Source of the DNA: Ophiocordyceps camponoti-saundersi (nom. inval.)
Lineage: Eukaryota > Ascomycota > Sordariomycetes > Hypocreales > Ophiocordycipitaceae
NCBI GenBank assembly: GCA_003339415.1
Contig: PDHQ01000179.1
Span: 1 to 64,000 of the forward strand
Direction: 5' to 3'
Length of the DNA stretch: 64,000 nucleotides
A model generated the notes under the pieces. It was not told where the DNA came from, ran no database searches, and saw nothing but the letters and a program-made list of their open reading frames with translations. Every line of letters begins with the position of its first letter. The stretch's first letter is position 1. Position numbers and translations under genes: made by a program. Below are positions 1 through 12,800 of the stretch, in pieces.

Positions 1-116
<116 letters not shown>

Positions 117-1245
117 GGGTTTAAAATTATTATAGCTAAATACGCTTTTTTAGCTAACTTTAACTAAAATCTAACTAATATATAACTATACTTAGCCTTA
201 GCTTTATTATTATCTAGCCTTTTATTTTTTCTTTTACTTTTAGCTTTATTAGCTAACTTAGTCTCTTTACCTCTAGCTAGCGCTAAGTTTTTTATTATAA
301 TAACTTTATTATTACTCTTATTAATAATATTATTACTAATAGAACCCGGCTTTATATTATAAGAGGAAGCTTTTATAGCCTCCGCTACTTTATATACCTA
401 TTTTATTTCTTACTTAGCTTTAAGCTAAGTAATATAGCTTAAAGTAATAATAATATTAAGCGCTAATATTATTATTTTTTAATAGCTTTTATAGCTAAAG
501 TTATTTTCTTTCCGGTATAAATATTTAACTTAACTATTAGGTATTTTAACTTATTAATAACCTTAGTTATACTTATTATTATTATATTTAGCTTCTCGCT
601 TATATTAATAATATTAGCTAAAATATTATTAAGAGTTATTTTAATATACTTAAAAATATTATATATTAACTTAAGAGTTTTTATTATTTTATTTAAATTA
701 GTAAAGGCAGAGGTAGCTTTATTTAAAGCCTACTTAATATTATAAATATTTTTATAAGCTAAGGACTAATTTTTATTTTAAATAGCGCGCTTAACTTTTA
801 CTAAAATCGCTTTAATACCGCCTTAGTTTTTTTATACTTTTTACCTTTTACGCTATATATAATAAAGTTTAATAGCGTTTACTATTAATAATTTATATAT
901 TTTTAGCTTATTAGCTTTTTATAATTAACTATAATGGAAAAAATACTTACTACTATATAACTTATATTTAATTTAATATATATAATATATATTTAAGCTA
1001 TAAAGTTTATTATATAATTAGCTTTTATAATTTTATTAAGTTTTAAATAAAAAGTATATTTACTTTACTATATTTAATAGCTAGAATATTCTTAATATAA
1101 GCGCTTTTATATAATATAGCTTATATATATATTATAAAAAACTAAGTTTTCTTTTTAATTTTTACCTTTTTAGTTATATTAATATTATAATAATAATATT
1201 AATATGCTAATATAGCTATTTTAACATAACGGTTATATTCCTAAA
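117..1245 (-). mobile_element. Family A remnant, copy 1 (RIP-mutated coding element with (AAT)n tail)
   Basis: About 1.1 kb that aligns along its whole length, same orientation, with 47,736-48,840. Differences are mostly C/T and G/A. On the minus strand the better-preserved second copy shows one long frame broken only by TAA/TAG. It has long Ile/Leu/Ala/Lys-rich stretches suggestive of helices and a very Lys/Arg-rich C-terminus, then runs into AAT units. I do not recognise the protein. Position and tail suggest a non-LTR or non-autonomous element, but a transposase or gag-like protein is equally possible. CpA/TpG is nearly absent. Confidence 0.55.
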
Positions 1246-1904
1246 ACGACCTTTTTTTAAGAAATAGTTAGTTCGAATCCGGCGAACAGTATAAGGGCTT
1301 AAAGAACCCCCTAACTAAGGTAGCATAGCCGTACGGCGCTTATAAATAAACACGGCGGCCTAGATCAGGTCGGATATATAATCTTCCTAGTATAAGGCTA
1401 CCTAAAGGCTCCCCGCGGAGCGTAGCTGCAAGCGGCATATACCCTATATAATAAGGCGCTATATAAGTCCTTATATTATCGGACCCCGCCACGAAGTCGG
1501 ACTCTAATAGCTTTCCTAAGGCTTAAGATAGCTTAGTTAATTTAATTAATTTATAGCGCTATTACTTACTTATATATATCTATAAGGGGGCCTTAAACTT
1601 TCTAACTTAAGTAAAGCGGAGCGGAGCGGACCTTATAGCGGACCCTTATAATAGCTATAATAATAGTAATATAGCTAGATTAACTATACCCTTAGGCTAT
1701 AATAAGCTTAATATACTAAACCGCCGCGTATCTTATTAAGACCTTAAAGGGGTGCTTAACTTAGTAATATATAATTAATTAAGGGGGGTTTTACTTAGAT
1801 AGTCCTTACTTAAGGTTTTTCCTAATAAGTTAGTAACTTATTAACTTTATATATAATAAAGGTTTTAGATACTTAATATTAAGTTCTTAGTATAATAATT
1901 AATT
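1246..1904. other. GC-richer, less RIP-mutated pocket, no gene recognised
   Basis: Intergenic segment between families A and B. From about 1,250 to 1,560 it keeps CpA/TpG (for example around 1,288, 1,322, 1,350 and 1,428) and much CpG, unlike its neighbours. A tRNA T-arm-like motif (GTTCGAATCC, 1,271-1,280) sits at the left end, but no matching acceptor stem was found. A short direct repeat of GCGGA lies near 1,616-1,630. No coding frame is apparent. It may be a younger insertion or a remnant of a tRNA-derived SINE. Confidence 0.4.
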
Positions 1905-2944
1905 AATATGTTAATATACCTTATATAGCTTAGAACTATTTTATATATATTTTAAAAAGGGGAAAAACTAGAGAACTTAGAGTAAAATCCTCCCCTTAAG
2001 CATTACTTTAGCTTTAGGTTAGACCTCGCTTATACTTAATACTTTATATATCTAATAAATTAAGTAATAACTAATAATTAGAAAGTTAATATTTCTTCCG
2101 AAATAGATTTTATAATAATAAGGGTATATATAAACTAAATTTAATATAAAGTTTATATAGCTTATTTATCCTCTTAGCTATTATTTTTATTATAAATTAA
2201 ATCCCCGCGCTTAATTAAAGTAGCTTTAATAATTTAATTAATTAAAGCTTTATTAATATAGCTATAAAATATATAAAAGTTTTATTATTTTATAATAAAC
2301 CTTATAATAATTAATCTTAAAAAATAGCTATATTATTATAATAAAGTTATAGATAAGTTTAGAAAGGGGGTTAAGGGAGGTATTATTATATTTACTTTTT
2401 AATATATTTTACCTTAGCTATTATTAAACTTTAGCTAATACTAAAAAGGAAAAAAAAGCAATATATATAAAATTTCTATTTATAAACTTTTAATATTAGG
2501 AAATATATATATCTTTTACTTAATCTTAAGCTATTATTATCTTAAAGTAAAATTAACTTTACTTAAGATAAAACTTTTAATAGAAAAAATAATAATATAG
2601 TTTTTTCTTATAAGCTATAAGATAAATAAACTCGCTTTTTATATATAAAATAATAAAATATTTATTATATTATAGCTTTATTATATAATATTTAATAATA
2701 TATTTAAATTAATAATATTAAAAATATTATTAAGGTTAAACTTTTAATATATATAATTTAATATTAAAAATCTTTACTTATATTATTATTTCCTTTTATT
2801 ATAAATTTAATTTATATTTATTATATTATTAATAATAATTATTAAGAAACGTTATTAAATTTTTAAATAATATTTTTTTATATTTAATTATATTATTAAA
2901 ACCTTATTTAAAAATTTAATCTTTTTCTAAAAAGCTTCCTTATT
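1905..2944 (+). mobile_element. Family B repeat, copy 1, left part
   Basis: Starts near the TTAATATACC-type terminus shared by all B copies and follows 51,473 onward and the reverse complements of 54,386-56,235 and 59,071-60,921. It stops at TTATT (2,940-2,944), the target duplication of Gypsy C, and resumes at 16,703 and 23,637. Undivided copies are 1.85 kb. I could not assign a class. The size fits a small DNA transposon, and the termini share a weak ACTTTATATA-like similarity in inverted orientation, but no transposase motif was recognised. Confidence 0.75.
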
Positions 2945-3244
2945 TATTAAGGGACTAGTTAAAGGGATACTTATTTACTAAGCTATATATAATAATAATT
3001 ACGTATAGAGAGCTTCTAAGGAAGCTGCACTCTAGTATGCTAAATAGCTATATATACCGCTCTTTCCTTTAAAGCTTATTTGCCTTCCTATTTAACTATC
3101 CTTCCCGTTCCGTTCTATTTAATCCTTCCGCTATAAGCCTCTAAGCTAAATAGCAGCAGCCTTATTATTTAATTATAAAGCTAATCCGTAAGTCTAACGT
3201 TTAGGTTTATAACTTAAATATAATATAAGGGCTAGACTTTAATA
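2945..3244 (-). repeat. Gypsy C 3' LTR (300 bp)
   Basis: Direct copy of 16,403-16,702, the same length to the base. The differences seen are C/T or G/A transitions, as RIP predicts. Starts TATTAAGGG and ends TTTAATA, where the partner keeps TTAACA. Confidence 0.92.
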
Positions 3245-3265
3245 TAAGGTCCCTTCCCTCTCTTA
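3245..3265 (-). other. Polypurine tract of Gypsy C
   Basis: On the minus strand a purine-rich run (core GAGAGGGAAGGGACC) ends at the inner edge of the left LTR, the expected place for the plus-strand DNA primer. It supports the minus orientation. Confidence 0.6.
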
Positions 3266-3434
3266 TAAGTGCGGGATCCGTTATATAGTATATAGTAAGG
3301 TTAGGCAAAAGATTTTCCGCTAGCCCGCCCCACTTTTTTATAGCTTTTATAGCGCTTACCTATTAAACCTTTTATTCCTTCCTTTTTTCCTTCTATAGCC
3401 TTATTATTATTATTATTATTATTAATATTATTAT

Positions 3435-3465
<31 letters not shown>

Positions 3466-3529
3466 ATTATTATTATTATTATTATTAGTAAGAAAATCTA
3501 CTACCTATTCTACGGGTTTAATTATACTA

Positions 3530-4720
3530 ATATTTTTTATACTAATAGGGATATCTTAGCCTAGCGAGTATAATAATTATCTTTAAAATATCGCCGCCGC
3601 CGCTAGCGCCGCTACTAACTCTACCGCTACCGCTATTACTAATAAAAATAATAAAAATAATAAAGGCGATAATAGTAATAGTAATAAAAATAGCGATAAA
3701 GACGAAGATAACGCTAATATTAAGGGCGATAATAGGGGCCTTAGTTTAGAGGTAGATTTCCTAGCTTTTAATATTTAGTTTAATAGCTATTATAGCTACT
3801 AATTAGCCCTAGAAGATCGTTATTATTTTAAGCCCCCTTCTCCTCCTTTTTCTTTTTCTACTTCTCCTCCTCTATCTCTTTAAGTAAGCTTTTTCCTTAA
3901 TCTTACTAGCAGCTTATTATATAAAACTTATTAAACTTATATTTAAGTTATAGAGAAACGCGCTATTAATATTATTAGGTATTTCTTAAGTTATTATATA
4001 GAGAAGCTTTTAGCCTTAAGCCCCTTATTAGCTTTCCCTATCTCCTTTTCCTATTATAGTAAGTTTTTGCCTAACTTAATTAGCGGCTTTTTTACTAATA
4101 TTATATTTTCCGTAGCCTATCTCGTAGAAGAAGATATCCCGGGCTAAGATTCCTATCCCCGCCGCTATAGCTATCGCCGCCCCCGCTCCCGCTCCCTCTC
4201 CTTCTCCTTCTCCCGCCCCCGCTACTAGCCCTATTAATAATAAAAATAATAATAAAAGTAAGGATAAGGAAGATAATAATAGTAATAAGGGGGCTTTTTA
4301 AAAATATTCGTATTTTCGCTATATTAAGTAAGGATATAAGTATTACGATTAAGCTATAATATTAAAGCGTGCGGGGAAATAAAAACCTTATATATTCTAT
4401 ATAAAATATATACCTTTATACTAAACTTATATATTAGCCCCTTAGCTTCTAATTTTAGCTTATATAATATAGTATATTACCGCTAATATTAAGTATCCGC
4501 TAATAATAATAAAGGCTAATAAAGCGCTTTAAGCGGCGATTATAGCAGCTTAAGCCTTAATAATATTAGCTAAGCTTAAGCTTATATATAATAGTACTTT
4601 TTTTATTAAATAATTTATATTCCTAATCCCGCTATATAGAATACGGAAAGCTAATTTATCCTATTTAGGAAATATATTTACGCTATCTTTAATATTACCC
4701 CCCCCGTAAGCTTTCGGGCT
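3530..4720 (+). pseudogene. Extra antisense ORF remnant in Gypsy C
   Basis: Opposite in direction to pol, between pol and the 3' LTR. From about 3,580 a frame reads an Ala/Thr-rich stretch, then an Asn/Lys/Asp/Glu-rich low-complexity part, a Pro/Ser-rich patch and a hydrophobic segment. Few stops occur over some 200 codons, all TAA/TAG. After a Pro/Ala/Ser-rich CpG-dense tract (about 4,160-4,230) the open reading appears to continue in another frame with several aromatic and basic residues. No start or end is certain and the family is not recognised. It could be an added host-derived or element-specific gene, or chance openness in biased sequence. Confidence 0.4.
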
Positions 4721-4949
4721 CCGGGGGGTTAGCTAATACCTTAATATTAGAGGAAAAAGTTACTATTTTAGAGCGTAACGCCGCTATTACCGCCGCCGCT
4801 ATACTTATCGCCGTTACCGCTAAACTAATAACCTTAACGCTATTACGCCGCCGCTATTATCTAGCCGGGGAGTCGTTATTCGTAAAGAAATAGCGTTATT
4901 AAGTATTATAAGGGGGGGGGGGGTTTTCCGCGCCTAAAAGTACGCTTTT

Positions 4950-7900
4950 TAATATAAATTCTCCGCCGGCCGTTTTACTATACGTTTCCTAATAACCTGC
5001 CCGTTATTATATATAGCTAATTTATATAAAGTTTTAAAGCGATTAAAAGTAGTAATACTTTTAAGTTTTGCTAGAAGTTCTTATATCGGATCTTAATAAC
5101 CTTTTTATTTAATAAAGACCTCCTATCTCTTACCTTTACTTACTTTCTTCTATCTAGCTAAGACGATCTTTTTAATTTCCTATTCTTCCTCTCCGTTAAT
5201 TAGTATTATAGGAGGCTATAAATTAGTAATTTCCTACTTAGGTAAGGGGTCTAAGGCCGCCCTTTTTAATAAATTTATACTAAAGTAATTATAAGCTCCT
5301 ATTAGTAATCTCGTAAGTTTAACGAGGGAAGGGTTAATAACCCGCGCTACTATAAACTTAGCGTTCTTCTAATTAAGCTTCTTCTTCGGTTATACGCTAG
5401 GAAAATTACGTAAATTAAGCTAAACCTTATTACTAACCTTAAAATATTCGGCCGCTTATTAATTCTTATTAGCTTAAAACTCCTAAGTTTATAAGGATAA
5501 GGTATTAGCTACCTAATAAAAGTCCGTTACTTATTATAATCGTTTTATAAAATCCTTAGCCTAGCTTTTAGGATTTCTTATCGATACTTATAAAATATCT
5601 AAGTTTAATAATATTATTATAAAAGCTTAGAACTTATAAGTTATAAAAAACGGCGTTATTCCTATAGCCGAATAAACTTTACTATTTAGCGTAAGCTAGG
5701 CTATAAGAAGCTATTTATCTTAGTTATCCTAATTATAAGAGACTATTACTTAAAGGTAAGCTTATATATCTTAATTAACTCTCTCGTATCCTCTATTAGT
5801 TTACGAGTAATAAGCTATACTAAGTATTTAATTAATCTTATAAAATTAGTAAAAATAGCTTTAGAATTCGCTTATTTAGTTAGTTCCTCTATTATTTACG
5901 ATAATATTTAGCTATTAGTAAAACCGTATAAAATACTAGAGAAACCGTTCTATATAAAGCGGAGCGTCTATTAAGGGTATTAGCTTAAGTAAGATCTTTT
6001 TACTAAGTCGGTTTTTAATTACCTATAAGTGCCTATTTCCGCGTTTTATAAGCGGGAAGTTTATTATAAAGTTTATTTATATATATCGGTAGAACTAATC
6101 TAAAGTAGGTAATAACTTAAGGAGGGTAGCTCGATATTATTTTTAAGCTTTAGTTTTACTATAAGCATCGTAGTTCCTAAGAAATTAGCGAATATATTAT
6201 TATTAAAGTAGCTAGAAGAAGTTACGGGTTATAAGGGCTACTATACCTTCCCTTTTAAAATAACTAACTAAGGCTAAGTTATAAATTATTTAGATAAGAT
6301 AATTCTATAATATATTAAGCGGGGAGGCTAGTGCTTTCTTAGAGTCCTTTATTATAATAATTAGGGCTCCTAGGACCTAAAGCTTATTATAGAAATATAG
6401 TCTTCCTTTAGCGTTAATATAGTAATCTATAATTTAAACCTTAAGTTATAGCTTTAGAGATAGTAAGCGGTCTCCTTTTACTACGGCTTAATATACTTCT
6501 TAGAAGACTAAGTCTTATAATACTATCTTATTCTAAAGTTCCTAAAGCTTATTATTAAAGAAAACTTAAGTTTTTAGTAAAACGTTATTTCGTAGATTTA
6601 TAGCGTTTTCCGCAGCTATGCTTACGTTTTATTATCTATCTTCGCCTTCCTCCTCCTCTAGGATATTAGTAAGGTCCCTAAAAATATCGATTACTATCGC
6701 TTATAAGTAAAATTATAAGGCTTCTTTAGGAATTATCTATATAAAGTAAGCGTTTTCCTCCTCTATAATTAAGAGTTTATCTTAATCTTTATAGGAAAGG
6801 GCGTTTAGGACCGCGGCTTATTTACTAAGTTAATAACGGATCTTAAAGTTAAATTATAATAAGTACTTAGCTTAATAAGCTTATTATTCTAAGAGGTGCC
6901 GGCAAGTTATAAAATACTTTAAGTTCTTATAATTAATAATAATATTAAAGCTATTATAACTATATAGTTTAGCGTGCTATTATTTTAAGTATTTAATAAT
7001 TACTAATATCTCTTTATCGTATATAAGATAGTTATATTCGGCCGCGTTTATTTTTATAGAAAAGAACGCTACCGGTTATTTCTATCTATCTCGTTTTTAG
7101 TAAAGATAACCTCCTATAATATAGGCGCTAATATCCGCTTTTAAAAACGTAAGGTCCCTAAAATTCTATTTTACTAGTAAAGGGGCCCTTATAAATAAAT
7201 TCTTAATTTCCTAGAAAGCTTATTTCTAATCTAAGCTTTAGATAAACTTAACCCTTTTCTTTATTAGGTTTATTAACGGTTTTACTACCTTAGTAAAATC
7301 TATAATAAAAAGTCGATAAAAGTTAGTAAAACTTAGGAATCCGCGAAAGCTCTTAAAGGAAGTTAGCGTAGCCTAGTTAATAATTATTTTAATTTTCTCT
7401 AAGTCTGCCTAAAGCCTAACTCCCGCTAGTATTATAAACCTTAAGTATTTTACCTTCTTAATTATAAATTTATACTTATCTAAGTTTAGATAAAGCTTAT
7501 ATTACTAAAGTTTACGGAGAACTAAGCGTACCTTATAAAAATAGTCCTCTTTAGTATTATTAGAGTAGATAATAATATTATCTATATAGGCTAAATAGAA
7601 CTTATTAAGATACGGCTAGAAGATATTATTAATATATTTTTAAAAAGTAGTAAGGGCTCCTATAAGTTTAAATAAGGTAATTATCTATTCGAAAAAGCTA
7701 TACTAGGTCCTAAACGCTATCTTCTATTCCTCTCTTTTAGTAATTTATATTTTATAAAAAGCTTATATAACGTTTAGTTTTATAAGCTATTTAGATTTAG
7801 CTAATAACCGAAAAGTATTACCGAGTAAAGGAAGTAGATATTTATTTAGGACTATAATCGCGTTTAGTGCGCGGAAATCCGTATAAAATTATAATCCTCC

Positions 7901-8994
7901 CCTAAGTTTCTTTACGAAAAGGACTAAGGTACTTATAAGCGAGCTACTAAGTTAAATAAAGCTTTTCTAAAAAAGGTCTCGTAACGTTTTCTTAAGGATA
8001 AGCAATTCCTCCCTTAATATATTATAAAGGGGGCTAAATAAAATCTAAGGTTCTTTACTATTTACTTCTTTCTTAAGCGGTATACGGTAATTTATATTTT
8101 CTTTATATAGGTTTAGCTTATCCGCCTCCTATTTACGGAAAAGAGAAAGTATATTATAAAATTCTATTAAGATATATTCTCGTAGTTAGTTATCTATTAG
8201 GGGAATCTTATCTTATAACGCTTTTTCTATATTTTTAACTCTTATAGCTTAAATCTCTAAGTATTTTACGGGATCTTTCTTCTATTAGCGTAATTCCTTC
8301 TATTTTCTCCTTACTTCTCCGATAAAAGTTAAGCTATAAAAGTATATAATATTTAAGATCTCCTTTATTAGTTAAAAGCGAGTATTAGTAACCTATACTT
8401 ATTATTACGAATCTCCGTATTATACTTATTCCTTATAAGGGACTAAGTAAGATTTTATATATTATAGCTAGAGCTTATTAAGGATAATTAGAAAATTAAG
8501 ATTTAGTATTATATATATTATAATTAATTAACTAAAGCTATTTATCTTAAGCGAGAGCTAGGCGATATTTAATACTTTTAGTTTACTTATTATTACCCCT
8601 TTTACTTATTAAGCTAGGATTCTTTCCGTTAGTATTTATAAGTCTTATATTAGCTATAAGTATATTATAAAATAGCTCTTATAGCTTTCGTTAACTAATA
8701 TATTTATTAGTTTTAAGTTATTTAAGATTACGGAGATTTTAGTAAATAAGGCTTATAGTTTAGAATAGAGGATACTTTTCTTTTCCTTTATTTATATTAC
8801 CTTATCCTCCGGAACGCTATAATATTCTAAAGCTATTCTTTTCCTTAGTTATTATCGGAGTTATATTCCTTAACTTAAGGTAAGATTTCTATATAATTAA
8901 TATAGGTTTCTCCTAAGGCCTTTTACTATAGCCTTTATAAGGGTTAGAAATTATAATTATATATAAGGTATATATTCGTTCCGTACTTAATATA
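4950..8994 (-). pseudogene. Gypsy C pol remnant (RT, RNase H, integrase)
   Basis: Minus-strand translation shows a Ty3/Gypsy reverse transcriptase. It has an FGL-type segment, then a TFQ-like stretch, then Y-I-D-N at 7,587-7,576 (the Y-x-D-D catalytic box after G to A change). Integrase follows at lower coordinates, with an HPQT-like motif (Tyr-Tyr-Ser-stop-Thr-Asn) at 5,812-5,795 and a downstream stretch resembling the conserved 'VNQ..YLR' region. RT and integrase motifs are not in one frame in my reading, so at least one indel is likely. Stops throughout. The gag end is separated by Copia F. Confidence 0.8.
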
Positions 8995-9669
8995 TGTAAG
9001 TGCAGGATAGAAGTCAGATAGCACTTTCGATCGGTTTAAGGTTGGGAAGATAATTGATTGTCTAGTAATAGAGATTTAAATAATAGGATTATTAGATATG
9101 GAAGCGCGTTTAAATCGGATCAGAATGGTGGTGGTTTTGTAATAATAGGTTAATAATAGAATTATTTAGAAGGTAGGGAAGAGAGTAAGTGATTGAAATT
9201 GCTGTCTACTAAGTAGCAGGAAAACCTCTTCTCTAAATACTTAATTTCTTATAAACGCAGTAACCTTTCCGGTCAAGGAGAGGGTTATTCTGTATACTAG
9301 AAGATAGCGTATTTAGGAGTATTTTCGGAAGTTCGGAAAGTATTATAGTTAGTTTAATATTCGGCTTTCCGTGTTACCTGTTTCCGTAAAGTCTGTAAAC
9401 GCCGACCGTGACGGATCCGTATAAGGTCTTAAAGGTCTATATTATTCTTAGCCTTAGAGGGCCGGAGCCTTATATACGAAGGTAATAATATATTATACTA
9501 ATACTTTTAAGGTATAAAATAATAACCTTAGTTATTTATTTATATAATAAATATAATAAAATACTAGATTTTCTATATTATATTATAAAGTAGTTATTAT
9601 ATTTTTATATTAGTTATTTATACCTTTATTATTTATTATAAAGAATAAAAATTATTATAAGCACTTATA
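8995..9669 (-). repeat. Copia F 3' LTR (675 bp)
   Basis: Same length as 14,424-15,098 and nearly identical. Differences are transitions (for example TGTAAGTGC here, TATAAGTGC in the partner). The 5-bp duplication ATATA precedes it. Confidence 0.95.
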
Positions 9670-9889
9670 GCCTCCCTTAAATAAATACGTTTAGTTATTT
9701 ATTTATTATTTATTATAAATAGGATAAGAATTATAAAACCTATAATATAATAACGGTTATTTTATTAATAAAAATTTTAAAAACCTTTTATAAAAAGGAA
9801 AATAGTAAAAGTAATAGTTTTCTTTTTTTAAAAAAAAATTATAAGAAGAAAATTTAAGAAAAGCTTAAATAAGATAAAAAACCTCTTTA

Positions 9890-12800
9890 TTAAAATAAGC
9901 TTATTTTAAAGATAATAGATTAGCAAGACCGTGGAAGGTAGTGCTATCTAATTTTTTAGTAAAGATATCTGCTATATTATCCTTACTTTTAGTATAATAA
10001 ATATTTATAAGCTTATTTCTTAAGTTTTATCTTAAATAGAAATAAGTTAGGTCGATATATTTTAACCTTTTATAAAATTTAGGATTTTCTACTAGCCTTA
10101 AAGCTATAGTATTATCTGTTAATAAATAAGGTATTATAGCAGGTATTTTAATATTTAAGCTATTATTTATTAATAAAAATAGTCTATTAAGGTATAAGGC
10201 TTCTTTATCTGCCTCCCTTAGACCTATAAACTCAGCCTCGCAGCTGCTAAGTGCTATAGCTTTTTGTTTAGCATAGGACCAGCTTATAATATTATTATAT
10301 ATAAAGAAACAATAACCTAAAATGCTTTTTCTTTCTATTAAATTAGAGGCCCAGCTAGCATCTGAAAAACCTTTAATATAATAGCTATTATAAGGTATAT
10401 TACCTTTATATATAATAGCTTTATCTAGATATTTATTTAAATATTTCCAGATAGTATTTAAAGTATTTATATATATAATATTAGGTTTACTGCTAAATCT
10501 AGCATAAGATATAACAGAATATAATATATCGGGTCTTATTTATAAGGCTAAATATAATAGTGAGCCTATTTCCCTCTAATATTATAATATTATTTCTTTA
10601 TTAGGCTGTATAATAGCTTTCTTTAATTTATTTCCAAGCTTCGAAGGTATATCTAAGAAGCCTATATGCTCTTTATTTAATTCTTTAAGCTTATTTCTAG
10701 TATATTTTTCTTAGGTTATTTTTAGAGTATTATTTTACCTATTAAAAATAATATACATACCTAAAAAGTCTTATAGATAGCCTAAATCTTATACTGTTAA
10801 GTCTTTATTTAATTTCTATAGTATATTTATTATAATATTATTATTCTTAGCGGCTACTAATATATCGTTAACGTATATTGCTAAGGCTATTTTTAGCTTT
10901 TTATTTATAAATACCCCTTTATCTAATAAAAGAGGATAAAATCCCTATTTCTTTAGCGTAGTAGCTAAATAATTATACTACAGTTTAGGACTTTGTTTTA
11001 AGCCGTATAACGCTTTTCTTAATTTTAAAACTAAGTTATTAGTTTTAATCAGGTCTTTATAATTCGAAGGAAGCTTTATATTATTTTTATTATAATAATC
11101 CTTTATTATAAATTCCTCGAATTCAGTAGGCAGTTTCATATAGATTTTAGTATCTATTTAAGCGTGAATAAAGGCATTCTTTATATTATATTACTTTACT
11201 ATTAAATTATCTTGTAAAGCTATTAATAATAATAACCTTATACTTTCAGGTCGGGCAGTAGTAGAAAACGTTTCTAAGTAATCTAAGCCGTATACCTAAT
11301 TAAAGCCTTATACTATAAAGCGGGCTTTATATTTAGTTATATTATTATTATTATCCCTTTTAAGCCTATAAACCTAACGGCCCCCTAAAGGATTTCTATC
11401 CTTAGGTATTATTTTAATTTCCCAAGTTTCTTATTTAATTAATTCATCTATTTTAGATTGCATAGCTTTTTTCTAATCTAATTTATTATTACTATTTAAA
11501 GCCTATTTAGTTATTTTAGGCTCTATAGGATCTGGATTTTCTAGCGTATATAAAATAGCTATAATATTCTTTTCTTTTAGAATACTATTTATTTCAGGGT
11601 AAGATTCGTAGTTTTTTAATTCTTCTATAGGCTTTTTAGGTATTCTTACTTCTATAGAAGGTAGATCCTTTATTTTTTTATTATTATTATTATTTTTACT
11701 ACTATTATATTCTTATAGTAATTGTTTATTAGCTAGTTCTGCTATTTCCTTCTCTTTTTCCGCTCTAAGGGATCGAGTTATAGAAGGAATAGTATTAAAA
11801 TCTAGCTATATATTATTTTCTTCTTCTTTATTATTATTATCCCTTTATATAAAGTTATTTTCTAAAATAACTATATCTCGTAATATAATCACAGTTCTTT
11901 TATTAAAATCCTAGATCTTATAAGCGTTATTTAAGTAGCCTATAGTAATTCCTTTATTAGCCCGAGGGTCTAATTTAGTACTAGGATTCTTATTTTTATA
12001 GTAAATAATACTACCGAATATTTTAATCTTATTTTATTCTTCGATAGATAAAGTAGTATTATTTTTTAATTCGTAAGGAGTCTTATAGCCTAATTTACTA
12101 TGTGGAGACCTATTATATAAATAAGTAGCAGTAATAATAGCTTCCCCCTATAGATAATAGGGCAGGTTAGCTGTATATAAAATAGCACGTACTTTATCTA
12201 GTAGTATTTTATTTATTCTTTTTATTTTACCGTTAGGCTCCTTAGTATTAGGCGGGCTAGTATTAAAAATAATGCCTTATTTTATATAATAGTCCTTTAT
12301 ATTATATATAAATTCCTTAGCGTTATCTATAAAGACTTGCTTTATTTTAATATTATTATTATTATTTTTAACCCTTGTTTTATAATTAATAAATTCTTAT
12401 AAAGCACTATCTTTTGTTTTTATAAGTGCTATATCTAAGAATCTAGTATAAGAGTCTAAAAACGTAATAAAATACGTATATTTATTATAAGTAGGAATTT
12501 TAATAGGACCCTAGATATCTATACTTATTTTTTCTAAGTATGTATACTGCGTAGTGGAAGCTTTCTTATTAATCTTATTAGTTAATTTAGCTTATATACA
12601 CTCTTTGCATTATTTTACTTGTTTAGTACTATTATAATTAAATTTAATAGTATTATCTTTGCTTTTTAAGAATCTAATAAGAATTCTATAATTAATATGC
12701 CCTAGTCTTTTATGCTATAGAAATAAATCTATTTCTTTATTAGTATTTAATATATATTCTTTATTATTTATATTCCTTTTAAGCTTATTATGCTTAAACT

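Noticed and set aside
1250..1330. rRNA fragment (resemblance to the LSU CTAAGGTAGC region)
   Set aside because: Only about ten bases agree and the neighbouring conserved LSU bases do not.
4911..4923. Poly-G run as a regulatory site
   Set aside because: A 12-G run inside Gypsy C near the end of pol; no context suggests function.
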